From assembly GCA_013376985.1 (NCBI GenBank), contig JACABB010000009.1:1-64000 (forward strand): DNA of 64,000 bases. The letters are read 5' to 3'. Shown in pieces: positions 17,163 to 24,478 of this stretch. Positions within the stretch are counted from its first letter, which is position 1. Every line of letters starts with the position of its first letter. This DNA comes from Bacteroidales bacterium. Lineage in GTDB: Bacteria; Bacteroidota; Bacteroidia; Bacteroidales; Tenuifilaceae. Both the position numbers and the translations under genes were made by a program. The notes below the pieces were generated by a model, which was not told the DNA's origin, searched no databases, and worked only from the letters and a program-made list of their open reading frames with translations.

Positions 17163-17969
17163 ATGATTTTACAAGAAACATACGATTTATTGCGTACTAA
17201 ATACAGCGACCATTTAGAAAAAATTACAATTGAAAAAATACAGATAGGTTTATTTCTAACTGCTGTAAAACTTTCAAATGGTTATTGCGGAGTTGCCAGT
17301 AGTGATTTGGATACAACAATAAATTGTTGCCATAAGCAAAAACGTGATTTTGGCGATTTTACACCCGGAAATATTAATGGGCAAAAGGTTTTAGATCTAT
17401 TTAACTGTCAAGACAATTCAAAAATATTAGATAGGGTAAAACATGCCGTGCTAAATGCTGTATCTACTGAAATTATTGCTACATCAAATTACAAAATAAT
17501 AGAGGATAAAGACCCTTTTGACTTGATTGATACGAGCGGGCAAAAAACAATATGCATTGTTGGGGCATTTCAATCTTACATTAGAAAAATCTCAAACACT
17601 AGGCATAAGTTGTATGTATTAGAATTAAACGAAAATGCACTTGCTGAAGCTCAAAAGCAATACTATATTCCTGCCACCAATGCATCAGAAATATTACCTA
17701 ATTCTGATATTGTAATTATTACAGGTTTAACCCTAGCAAATAATACATTAGATGATTTACTATCCCATATTCCTTCAAATAAACAAGTGATTATTGTTGG
17801 ACCTACTAGCGGATTAATTCCCGATATACTTTTTAAGCACGGTATTAATATTATAGGATCAACAAAAATTACAAACCCTGAAAGAATGTTTACTGTAGTT
17901 TCAGAGGGTGGTGCAGGATTTCATTTATTTAAATATTGTGCTCGAAAAATTTGTATTCTAAATGAATAA
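17163..17969 (+). CDS. DUF4213/DUF364 putative metal-chelation protein
   Basis: A 268-residue two-domain protein. Residues 1-95 look like DUF4213 (an enolase N-terminal-like fold: VKLSNGYCGVAS) and 110-268 like the Rossmann-type DUF364 (ICIVGAFQSYI, IVIITGLTLANNTLDDLL, VIIVGPTSGLIPDILF, SEGGAGFHLFKYC). The family is described as a putative heavy-metal chelation domain and is often found near molybdenum or tungsten genes. It lies between the ModE-like gene and a membrane-protein gene whose start overlaps its stop by 8 bases. A role in handling molybdate or cofactor is plausible but inferred. Confidence 0.8.
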   Translation: MILQETYDLLRTKYSDHLEKITIEKIQIGLFLTAVKLSNGYCGVASSDLDTTINCCHKQKRDFGDFTPGNINGQKVLDLFNCQDNSKILDRVKHAVLNAVSTEIIATSNYKIIEDKDPFDLIDTSGQKTICIVGAFQSYIRKISNTRHKLYVLELNENALAEAQKQYYIPATNASEILPNSDIVIITGLTLANNTLDDLLSHIPSNKQVIIVGPTSGLIPDILFKHGINIIGSTKITNPERMFTVVSEGGAGFHLFKYCARKICILNE

Positions 17970-18095
17970 AAGCGATAAACTAAGCGAAAAATGGATTAAA
18001 GCCTCAATTCTTGGAATCATTTGGGCTGCTTCTGAGATTGTTCTTGGTAGTTTTTGCATAATTTGAAAGTACCATTTAGCGGGAATGTATTAACT
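17962..18095 (+). pseudogene. Frameshifted, truncated membrane-protein gene
   Basis: An ATG at 17962, overlapping the DUF364 stop, opens a frame of 34 codons ending at 18066. It begins MNKSDKLSEKWIKASILG and runs into a hydrophobic helix. The end of that frame (SFCII) becomes sensible if one T is added to the T run at 18051-18055: it then reads SFLHNLKVPFSGNVLT before losing protein character near 18095. So a gene for a membrane protein, translationally coupled to DUF364, has suffered a one-base deletion and a break. The break coincides with the left half-site of a palindromic element. The family is not recognised. Confidence 0.6.
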
Positions 18096-18262
18096 CATGC
18101 TTAAGTTCAGCGAAGCAAATTCGTACTTTTTACCCTTAATGAATCAAACTAAAAAACTACAAAATATTCTATTCTTCCTGTTTAAATTTTATTGCCAATT
18201 ACTATATGTATTACTTTTAACTCTAGCACGATTAGCTTTGCTGAACTCCCTTTGGTCGGTTG
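18089..18262. repeat. attC-like imperfect palindrome D (left edge of array)
   Basis: Inverted arms AGTTCAGCGAAGC (18104-18116) and GCTTTGCTGAACT (18235-18247) pair with one mismatch and extend imperfectly outward from their inner ends. Outer half-site-like ATTAAC (18089) and GTTG (18259) flank them. The left half-site is where the truncated membrane gene stops. Degenerate integron attC sites look like this, but the match is loose. Confidence 0.35.
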
Positions 18263-18285
18263 CAAATCTGCGTTAGCGGGATGAA

Positions 18286-18360
18286 TTTTAATTTGGTATT
18301 TGTGCGGTCATGAGACCGCTATTTAAAGACGACGAAGTTACGCTTCGCTAAACTTCGACG
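18286..18360. repeat. Structured dispersed repeat, copy 1
   Basis: Forty-nine bases (18286-18334) are identical to 20756-20804. They include a hairpin GCGGTC-ATGA-GACCGC (18304-18319). A second stem follows: CGAAGTT (18333-18339) with AACTTCG (18351-18357) and an 11-base loop. The second copy changes two pairs of that stem from A-T to T-A on both sides, so the fold is conserved by compensatory change. Confidence 0.7.
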
Positions 18361-18368
18361 AGCTGGGG

Positions 18369-18470
18369 GACTACTCAAAGTATTTTTTATTTCTTGTAAT
18401 GTTCTCATAGCTCCCAAATACCACTTTTATTCAACCAAAAATAATCATTATGTCGAATTTTAAATTGCTG
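18369..18470 (-). pseudogene. Remnant of a duplicated MNT nucleotidyltransferase 5' end
   Basis: This stretch repeats 19911-20012, the first codons and upstream region of the MNT gene at 19660-19950, with scattered differences. Reading leftwards from the ATG at 18408 gives MRTLQEIKNTLSS, then the homology stops at 18369, next to the structured repeat. Only about 13 codons remain, so it is a leftover of a lost gene or of a recombination event. Confidence 0.75.
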
Positions 18471-18529
18471 TTGTGATAGAACTATCTTAATCCTAATGAA
18501 CCGCTGCCCACTCGATTATGTGGCGTAAT

Positions 18530-19378
18530 TTATTTTAGTTTTCTGATTTCATCTTGTGATAATCCAGTTAAATCAGAAATATCAGCTATTGCCATACCTT
18601 TAACCAATCCTTTTTTAGCAACATCAATGGCTTTTTGAAATTCTCCTTCGTCTCTTGCTGTATCAAGTGAATTTTTTAAATCTCTATAGTATTTTAAGCT
18701 ATCTTCATAAGAACGCATTTGCTCTTGCGTGAATCCAGCTATTTCAGCGGTTTTAAACAATTTATCAAATATCTGTTCTCTTAATTTATCAGGTATTCTT
18801 TCAAGTTTGTTTAGGTTCTTAATCACATAAAGCCATTTATCAAAGCGTGTTTCCAATTCATCAACTGATTTATTGAATTTTGGCATCTCCAAGTATATAA
18901 AAGTCAATTTATCGTAGAATACCTTTTTTGTATCAATATCTGAAAGTTTTACATCATATCGAAATTTATTAGGCTCGGCTTTGTCTGCATCAAACACAAA
19001 ATCAAGTATTGCAATAGTATAAATCGCTTTAAGTTCGTAGTCCCAATCTGCACGCTTTGCTTGCTCCCTAATAGGAAATGTTGAATAATAAACAGTTCTG
19101 TCTTTGAAAAAATTCTGTTTGGTTTTTTGTAGCTCAACAATAAATTTCTCACCTTTTTCATTCTCACAGTACAAATCAAATATTGCTTTTCTGTCTAATT
19201 CAGAAGTACCTAATTGTTCGGTTTTAAGATATGTCAAATCCTTTATTTGACCTTGTTCTTCTTTAAGTAACTCGTTGAGAAAATCCAATAATAAATCCTT
19301 GTTGAGCTCTTCGCCAAAAAGTTTCTTAAACCCGTAATCGGTAAATGGGTTAATATATTTTTCAACAAATTCTGCCAT
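18530..19378 (-). CDS. Rpn-family PD-(D/E)XK nuclease / putative transposase
   Basis: A 282-residue protein of the Rpn (PDDEXK_2) family, recombination-promoting nucleases once called transposases. The start is typical: INPFTDYGFKKLFGEELNKDLLLDFLN. The nuclease core is ELDRKAIFDLYCENEKGEKF followed by IVELQK, with D and E in the metal-binding positions. The C-terminal helical part ends in a low-complexity segment IADISDLTGLSQDEIRKLK common in these proteins. It is a free-standing gene in the cassette-like region; such genes are often mobile. No terminal inverted repeats or target duplication were seen. Confidence 0.9.
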   Translation of the reverse strand: MAEFVEKYINPFTDYGFKKLFGEELNKDLLLDFLNELLKEEQGQIKDLTYLKTEQLGTSELDRKAIFDLYCENEKGEKFIVELQKTKQNFFKDRTVYYSTFPIREQAKRADWDYELKAIYTIAILDFVFDADKAEPNKFRYDVKLSDIDTKKVFYDKLTFIYLEMPKFNKSVDELETRFDKWLYVIKNLNKLERIPDKLREQIFDKLFKTAEIAGFTQEQMRSYEDSLKYYRDLKNSLDTARDEGEFQKAIDVAKKGLVKGMAIADISDLTGLSQDEIRKLK

Positions 19379-19659
19379 TGTACTACATTTTTTGTCAAAT
19401 ATACAATATTTTCAAATGGGGCGGGAGGTATAATCCTTCGAATATAGGGATAGCATTTGGCGGTATGAAGCGTAGCGGGTTTCGTGGCTGCAAACTTATC
19501 ATGTCTTTCGTCACCAGTCGTTATTTGGCAATGCAAAAATAATTATTCTATTTTATTTGCTTATGTCTTAGAATGCCGAGCGGGGGGCTATGTGGTTTTA
19601 TTATTTTCAATTATCGTGTCCAACCAATCATATCATCCAATAACAATAATGTATCACGC
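19379..19659. other. Spacer with degenerate attC-like sequence
   Basis: Between the Rpn gene and the MNT gene. The part around 19455-19530 has the motif GGTATGAAGCGTAGCGGGTT also seen in weaker form at 23503 and 24368, and ends near GTTATTTGGC, but the arms pair poorly. A 46-bp dispersed repeat copy sits at 19541-19586. No gene is seen. Confidence 0.4.
19541..19586. repeat. 46-bp dispersed repeat, copy A
   Basis: Starts AATTATTCTATTTTATTTGC and ends in ATGCCGAGCGGGG. Near-identical copies lie at 20713-20755 and 23334-23379. Inside it, ATTCTA and TAGAAT can pair. All copies are in the same orientation and in spacers of the minus-strand array. Confidence 0.75.
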
Positions 19660-19950
19660 TTAGACATATATTAAATCTGAGTCAATTGATTTTAAGTATT
19701 TTTCTTTAATTCCTTTTTTTGAAACTAGATCCACCTTAAATCCAACAATTGTTTCTAACTCTTCGGCTAAATCGATAAATCTTACACCAATCTTATCAGA
19801 AAACTCTACAAGGATATCCAAATCACTGGAGTCATTTTGTTCTCTACGAGAATAAGACCCAAAAATAGCCATTGATTTAATGGGATAGTCTTGAAATAAT
19901 CTGCTTTTATGACTACTCAAAGTATTTTTTATTTCTTGTAATGTTCTCAT
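19660..19950 (-). CDS. MNT-type minimal nucleotidyltransferase (antitoxin-like)
   Basis: A 96-residue minimal nucleotidyltransferase. The signature is MAIFGSYSRREQNDSSDLDI: the GS motif, then the DxD metal pair, with a later D in FKVDLVSK. MNT proteins act as antitoxins of HEPN RNases by adenylylating them. No HEPN gene follows; the HEPN at 20046 lies upstream and is already paired with another MNT, so this is an orphan or a second antitoxin. Its first codons and upstream region are duplicated at 18369-18470. Confidence 0.88.
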   Translation of the reverse strand: MRTLQEIKNTLSSHKSRLFQDYPIKSMAIFGSYSRREQNDSSDLDILVEFSDKIGVRFIDLAEELETIVGFKVDLVSKKGIKEKYLKSIDSDLIYV

Positions 19951-20045
19951 CGTGCAAAAACACCACTTTTATTCAACCAAAAATAATCATTATACCGAAT
20001 TTTGAATCGCTGGGGTGGTTGTCATTAGTGTTGTAAACTGGCTTT

Positions 20046-20384
20046 TTATTCGTCCTTTAATAGGGTCTCAACCTGCTTTTGTAAGATTGGAAGTTGTTTT
20101 GAGATTATGCCCCAAATTATAACATCATCAATTTTATCATAACCGTGGATTACCCAATTTCGTAAATCAACTATTTTTCTTGCATCTTCAATCGGAAAAT
20201 TAGAATCTATTTTCAGAATACGACTAGCTGCTTCTCCAATTATTTCAAACTCTCGTTCAATCCCTCGCTTAAGGAGTTTGTTAGTTTTATATGTGTTAAA
20301 ATCTCTATTTTCCCCAAGATATTCATTAATAGAGTCTATTGAGGTTTTAATGTCGAACAAGAACTTTTGTATTTCAAGTTGCAT
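20046..20384 (-). CDS. HEPN-domain RNase toxin (HepT/DUF86-like)
   Basis: A 112-residue all-helical HEPN protein. The catalytic motif RNWVIHGY is at residues 75-82 (R75, H80, with Y82 the residue modified by MntA-type antitoxins in characterised systems). GIEREFEIIGEAASRI is the typical second helix. It overlaps the upstream MNT gene by 11 bases, the classic HepT-MntA arrangement. The toxin is presumed to cleave tRNA and be neutralised by poly-AMPylation. Confidence 0.88.
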   Translation of the reverse strand: MQLEIQKFLFDIKTSIDSINEYLGENRDFNTYKTNKLLKRGIEREFEIIGEAASRILKIDSNFPIEDARKIVDLRNWVIHGYDKIDDVIIWGIISKQLPILQKQVETLLKDE

Positions 20385-20703
20385 AAATCAGCTGTTTAGT
20401 TTGTTCTATACCTTTTATGAAATATGGATTAGAAAGAGAGTTTTCAGTTAGCAAATCAATTCGACGTTTAAATAGGTCCTGTAATTTGTAATGTAAATCA
20501 AAATAGTTTTCGGTGTATTGTTCGATTGATAAATTGTCAAAAGAGATTAAAAGGTCAATGTCGCTGCTATCATTGAATTTATCAGTACATACAGAGCCAA
20601 ATGCGTACATTGTCCTTACCTTGTAAATTTCACAAAGTTTCTTTAAATCAACTATCCTATCAATTAGTATCTTATTCATTTCATCGACTTGAACTTGAGT
20701 CAA
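20374..20703 (-). CDS. MNT nucleotidyltransferase antitoxin (MntA-like)
   Basis: A 109-residue nucleotidyltransferase paired with the HEPN gene by an 11-base overlap. The motif MYAFGSVCTDKFNDSSDIDL has the GS turn and DxD pair; a later RRIDLLTE supplies the third acidic residue. Together they form a HEPN/MNT toxin-antitoxin module in the cassette-like region, where such modules are typical stabilising cargo. The 46-bp repeat copy B lies a few bases upstream of its start. Confidence 0.9.
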   Translation of the reverse strand: MTQVQVDEMNKILIDRIVDLKKLCEIYKVRTMYAFGSVCTDKFNDSSDIDLLISFDNLSIEQYTENYFDLHYKLQDLFKRRIDLLTENSLSNPYFIKGIEQTKQLIYAT

Positions 20704-20712
20704 ATTTACAAC

Positions 20713-20755
20713 AATTATTCTATTTTATTTGCATATGCCTTAGAATGCCGAGCGG
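20713..20755. repeat. 46-bp dispersed repeat, copy B
   Basis: A close copy of 19541-19586, ending GAATGCCGAGCGG at 20755. It abuts directly the structured repeat copy 2, so the two repeat families are joined here. Confidence 0.75.
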
Positions 20756-20831
20756 TTTTAATTTGGTATTTGTGCGGTCATGAGACCGCTATTTAAAGAC
20801 GACGTAGATACGGCTTCGCTAATCTACGTCG
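20756..20831. repeat. Structured dispersed repeat, copy 2
   Basis: Identical to copy 1 over 49 bases, then a 10-bp perfect stem, CGACGTAGAT (20800-20809) with ATCTACGTCG (20822-20831), and a 12-base loop. Two base pairs differ from copy 1 and both sides changed together. This supports selection for the folded form, as RNA or single-stranded DNA. Confidence 0.7.
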
Positions 20832-20866
20832 AGCGTGGGCGCTGCGAATTTTAATTTTCAACTTCT

Positions 20867-21427
20867 TTATTTTGATATTTGTTTTGTTTTAACTTCCTCT
20901 AAAAAAGCAAGAAAATTATCAAGTACAGATAAGTCAAAAAAGATAGCTGTACCAAAATCATATTTATTATTTGTTAGCCTGAAATATAATTTCCCTTTTT
21001 CGTTAAATATGCCAAACATCAATAACCCCTTTTTTGTCACATGTGAAATAGTTTGATACTCGACCAGTTCAGAAGCCTTTTCCTTCGAAAATTTAATCCA
21101 CTTAATTAACGAATCAATTTCGTCCATATCAAGGATTGAATTATATGTTTTAGTATCTTTAGATAGGTAATCAGTTAAGCAAACCAATCTAATTCCATAT
21201 ATTATTGAGTCATTGTCCAAATCCTTATATTTCATGAATATAAAGTCTAGTCTTCTATAAGGGTTTTGAAATTGTTTTCCAGGTTTATAGATTTCAAAAC
21301 TCTCGATATAGTTTCTGTTTGGCCGTGTAATAAACAATTCTGCATTTGAGAATTGTCCCAAATTATCTTGCGCGAACAACTGTCCAAAGAATAAAACTAA
21401 TCCAAATGATACAATTAATCTTCTCAT
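20867..21427 (-). CDS. Secreted protein of unknown function
   Basis: A 186-residue protein with a signal peptide (MRRLIVSFGLVLFFGQLFAQ) and no lipobox, so it is likely periplasmic. The mature part is mixed alpha/beta with aromatic-rich strands (RRLDFIFMKYKDLDNDSIIYG, of which the first part recalls a beta-rich lipoprotein fold) and a polar C-terminus. I do not recognise a family. It sits alone on the minus strand between two repeat-containing spacers, as a cassette gene would. Confidence 0.7.
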   Translation of the reverse strand: MRRLIVSFGLVLFFGQLFAQDNLGQFSNAELFITRPNRNYIESFEIYKPGKQFQNPYRRLDFIFMKYKDLDNDSIIYGIRLVCLTDYLSKDTKTYNSILDMDEIDSLIKWIKFSKEKASELVEYQTISHVTKKGLLMFGIFNEKGKLYFRLTNNKYDFGTAIFFDLSVLDNFLAFLEEVKTKQISK

Positions 21428-21530
21428 ATTCTATATCTAAATATTTACAATTTAAAATCAACTCATAAATCTAATAAACGTATCCAATATCAATCAAATT
21501 TTACCAAAAAGCTATGGTTTCATTTCGTTG

Positions 21531-21699
21531 CGCCCAACGTTTTGCGTATTTGTTGTGTTTGGGAGTTTACCTTCGGTGAGTTCGCAAAAAAACGCTCGGT
21601 TGAAACCGTTTTCTTATCCCCCGTTAATAAAACTACCAAAAAGCGTTAAGAACTCCAAATGTGTCATCAGTCCAAATACAATAATACGCTGTTGTGCCC
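21531..21699. repeat. attC-like imperfect palindrome C
   Basis: Arms at 21544-21562 and 21672-21689 pair over 18 bases with two G-T-compatible changes and one unpaired base on one side only. They are flanked by GCCCAAC (21532-21538) and GTTGTGC (21691-21697), close to the integron half-sites RYYYAAC and GTTRRRY. The extra base recalls the extrahelical bases of attC. It lies just after the stop of the serine hydrolase gene, as a cassette attC would. Confidence 0.5.
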
Positions 21700-21710
21700 A
21701 GTTGTTTTTT

Positions 21711-23165
21711 CTATTCTTTCACTATTCTGTTTGCAGTTCTGCCACTACTTAAATCCAAAATCCCAATTACTTTTCCGGCAGTATCTTGTTGAAACCTAAA
21801 ATTCCCTTGAACCTCTGAAATAAAAAAATCATTTTGTGCTGTGAAATAGAGTTCCCAAGGGCAGTCCTCAACAATGAATAATTTATTATTTTTCTTAAAG
21901 ACAGACATTTTTTTATCGCCAAAAAGGTATTCTCCTTCGTAACGTGAAAGAACTGAATCGGGCAATGAAATAACAATCTTTATGTCAGGTTTATAAAAAT
22001 CCTTCCAATGATAAACGTATGCGACACTATTAATTATCTCTGAAAGTATCTCAACATTTGCAGTGTTCATCATTACAACAACTCCGTTTCCATTCTCCAT
22101 ATCAGCCCAATAATCAGATGTAAAACCATAGTTTCCGCCGCTAAATTCAAAATATTTCCCATGATGATGAATATATACACCCATTGCGGAATAACCATCG
22201 AAGGGTGTTAACCGTATCTTAGTCATTTCAGGTGAGAGGACTTTTGATGATTTCCCCAGCAAAGAAAGTTGTGTTTCAACGATATATTTAGCTACATCAG
22301 TTGGTGTTGTCCATAAACCACCAGCTGCCAACTCAGGATAATTACAATATTTCCCAGAAACTTCGCTTCCATCTCTATTATAGGCGGTAGCCAACAATTC
22401 TTTTTTTTCTAAAGGAGGTGGCTGCATAAAGAAACTTTCATTCATTTCCAACGGTTTTAAAACGCTATTCTGCATATACTCGCCAAATGGTTGATTCGTA
22501 ATATCTGTAATAATCACCTGTGTAATACAGATGCCTCCGCCCGAATATTGGTACCGTAATCCAGGTTCAAGCTCAGATTTAACGGCAGGTGTCTTTGATG
22601 GAGTTTTTCCATCAAGGATTTGGAGGATGGTTGGAATCGAATCGGTGAAAAAGTATCCCGGAAACCCGCTTACATTTAAACCAGCTGAATGGTTTAAAAG
22701 ATTCCTAACCGTAATTTTCTTGTTTTTTGACACTGAATCATAGGGAAATTTCCATGAACGCAAATACTGATTGATATCTATATCAATATCTATTTTTTTT
22801 TCCTGCCCTAATTTCAATATTCCCATCGCACTTAACGATTTACTAATTGAAGCTGCTTGAAAAAGAGTATGCGGTGTTACGTTTCGCTTTTCAGCCACGT
22901 CTGCCCAGCCATATCCTTTAGCCCATTCAACTTTGAAATTATGGATAACTGCAATACTCACTCCATTGACCATATGGGATTTCATCCGTTCTTCAATATT
23001 CCAGCGCAGCAAACTATCAGGGGTCTGAACCCAATCCATAAGTGAGTTTTCTACCTTTTTAATATTGCTGGTAACTTCAGAAGAATAGGAATTTGATTGC
23101 CCATAAACCAATGTCGTATAACCAAACACTAAAATTAATTGACAAATAAAAAGTTTAACTTTCAT
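21711..23165 (-). CDS. Secreted beta-lactamase-fold serine hydrolase
   Basis: A serine hydrolase of the class C beta-lactamase/AmpC-like family (485 residues from the ATG at 23165, where a clean signal peptide MKVKLFICQLILVFGYTTLV begins; an upstream ATG at 23189 adds eight residues). The SxxK motif is SISK in FQAASISKSLSAMG; YQYSGGG supplies the second-motif tyrosine, and HHHGKYFEFSGGNYG the HxG-like third. A C-terminal beta-rich domain follows (YEGEYLFGDKK). Proteins like this are mostly esterases or peptidases rather than true beta-lactamases. It is a single gene in the cassette-like array. Confidence 0.88.
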   Translation of the reverse strand: MKVKLFICQLILVFGYTTLVYGQSNSYSSEVTSNIKKVENSLMDWVQTPDSLLRWNIEERMKSHMVNGVSIAVIHNFKVEWAKGYGWADVAEKRNVTPHTLFQAASISKSLSAMGILKLGQEKKIDIDIDINQYLRSWKFPYDSVSKNKKITVRNLLNHSAGLNVSGFPGYFFTDSIPTILQILDGKTPSKTPAVKSELEPGLRYQYSGGGICITQVIITDITNQPFGEYMQNSVLKPLEMNESFFMQPPPLEKKELLATAYNRDGSEVSGKYCNYPELAAGGLWTTPTDVAKYIVETQLSLLGKSSKVLSPEMTKIRLTPFDGYSAMGVYIHHHGKYFEFSGGNYGFTSDYWADMENGNGVVVMMNTANVEILSEIINSVAYVYHWKDFYKPDIKIVISLPDSVLSRYEGEYLFGDKKMSVFKKNNKLFIVEDCPWELYFTAQNDFFISEVQGNFRFQQDTAGKVIGILDLSSGRTANRIVKE

Positions 23166-23333
23166 AGATTGATATTTAAACAATAACAATTAGTAAGATA
23201 AATTTACTTTATGACGCTTGGTCTATGGTTTCGGTTACAATTGAGACTAACCTAATATATGTCTGAATTTGTAAGACCTATATTTAAAATTTTAAGGGAT
23301 AGGTCTGATTCATGTCATGCTTTATAAAAATAT

Positions 23334-23379
23334 AATTATTCTATTTTACTTGAGTATGTCTTTGAATGCCGAGCGGGGG
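23334..23379. repeat. 46-bp dispersed repeat, copy C
   Basis: Third copy, more diverged (ACTTGAGTATGTCTTTG in the middle), ending GCCGAGCGGGGG. It lies in the 460-base spacer upstream of the serine hydrolase, which holds no gene. Confidence 0.65.
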
Positions 23380-23487
23380 TCTTGCATGTTCCACAATAGT
23401 TTAAACAGAAGTCATAATATTCTTCATCTTCTGTTTTTTTATGTCTTAGTAGTCCAAACATATATTTGATGCAATAAAATTAATTAC

Positions 23488-23628
23488 CCATAACGTTCAA
23501 GGCTATGAAACGTAGGGGGTTGCGTGCTTGAAAATGTATCAACCGATACAAACCATGCCACCGGACTAACCTGTTGCTTAACCTCTTAAACTCCTATGTT
23601 TTATGAGCCTTTGTTTTACACCGTTATA
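23488..23628. repeat. attC-like imperfect palindrome B
   Basis: Arms GGCTATGAAACGTAGG (23501-23516) and CCTATGTTTTATGAGCC (23593-23609) pair with G-T-compatible mismatches and one extra base. Outer half-sites are ATAACG (23490-23495) and CGTTAT (23622-23627). It lies at the stop of the 97-residue gene. The size, orientation and single extrahelical base match the palindromes at 21531 and 24366. Confidence 0.5.
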
Positions 23629-23917
23629 AATTATTATTTAACCACTTGAACATATTTTTGCCATCAGGTTCATCCGAGTTTGGACCAAATCCACCCCAAC
23701 CTTTTTTCTCAAACTCTAGTACTAAATTTCGAGATCCATAAATCTCTCTTACTTTATCTCGGAGTCTTAGGGAATTTATCGTGTCTTTGTAATCAATAAC
23801 TATCCAGAAATTTTTTATCCAGTGCCACCAATTAAATTCATTCTCCTTTATATAATCGAGAAACAAATTATCTTGTTCCTTTGTAGATTCTTCAATCGTT
23901 ACTATAAATTTTCTCAT
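23624..23917 (-). CDS. Small protein of unknown function
   Basis: A 97-residue soluble protein: a beta strand start (MRKFIVTIEE), a tryptophan-rich middle (FNWWHWIKNFWIVIDYKD), then a glycine-rich turn (KKGWGGFGPNSDEPDG). The shape suggests a small alpha/beta fold of one domain; I do not recognise the family. The gene lies 4 bases after the next upstream gene (stop 23922) and may be cotranscribed with it. Codon use and protein-like composition support a real gene, typical of unknown cassette cargo. Confidence 0.65.
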   Translation of the reverse strand: MRKFIVTIEESTKEQDNLFLDYIKENEFNWWHWIKNFWIVIDYKDTINSLRLRDKVREIYGSRNLVLEFEKKGWGGFGPNSDEPDGKNMFKWLNNNL

Positions 23918-23921
23918 TTTA

Positions 23922-24305
23922 CTAATTTTTCTCGTTCACAATAGTGTTTTTACTCTCTAATCTTTTATTAGCACTTACGCTGTCAATTTCGATTTTACCC
24001 ATTGAACTATCACCAACGAATCCTTTTTCAATAGCTAATTTTTGTACAATAAATTTCTCAGAGCGCAAGGCGTCTTTGTCTGTAAATAGACAATAGAAAT
24101 ATACAATTAGATAAACAACAATTGTTAATCCAGTCAAAATACTCGAAGTATAAGAAATTCCTTTTGGCAGATTAAAGTAAAAAGCGGTTATAGTCCCACT
24201 TATCAATATAATTATCAGCCAATTGAGAGGTTTCATCACGGTAGATTTAGAACTCTCTGCCGTAGCTTGTTCTAAAAATGATTTTATTATTCCAATTCCG
24301 GGCAT
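23922..24305 (-). CDS. Small two-helix membrane protein of unknown function
   Basis: A 127-residue protein with two transmembrane segments (about residues 27-43, LNWLIIILISGTITAFYF, and 52-72, SSILTGLTIVVYLIVYFYCL), a short amphipathic N-terminus and a charged soluble tail rich in Lys, Glu and Ser. I do not recognise it. It is followed within 4 bases by the 97-residue gene, so the pair may form a unit, for example a membrane anchor with a small soluble partner; this is only inferred from spacing. Confidence 0.6.
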   Translation of the reverse strand: MPGIGIIKSFLEQATAESSKSTVMKPLNWLIIILISGTITAFYFNLPKGISYTSSILTGLTIVVYLIVYFYCLFTDKDALRSEKFIVQKLAIEKGFVGDSSMGKIEIDSVSANKRLESKNTIVNEKN

Positions 24306-24365
24306 ATTTATTATTATTTAGTTATTCTATGTTGTAATGCTTTCCGATAATGGTGTACAACAGTC

Positions 24366-24475
24366 GCGTATATGAAACGAAGCGGATTGTGGAGCTGCGT
24401 CTGTATCCCCCGTGCCAAACCCCGATGCAGGACGAAACGCTGCAAACCCAATGCTTCCGCTTTGTTTTATATGCG
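24366..24475. repeat. attC-like imperfect palindrome A
   Basis: Arms at 24366-24386 and 24456-24475 pair over about 20 bases with two G-T-compatible changes and one extra base on the left arm. Outside are TACAAC (24356-24361) and GTTGTTA (24475-24481), resembling degenerate half-sites. It lies directly at the stop of the TrmH-like gene, as expected for a minus-strand cassette. Confidence 0.5.
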
Positions 24476-24478
24476 TTG

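Noticed and set aside
18530-19378. Insertion sequence around the Rpn gene
   Set aside because: The gene family is transposase-like, but no terminal inverted repeats or target duplications were seen.
18949-19536. Two further ORFs overlapping the Rpn nuclease gene
   Set aside because: They are in other frames of a well-supported gene and have no protein-like composition.
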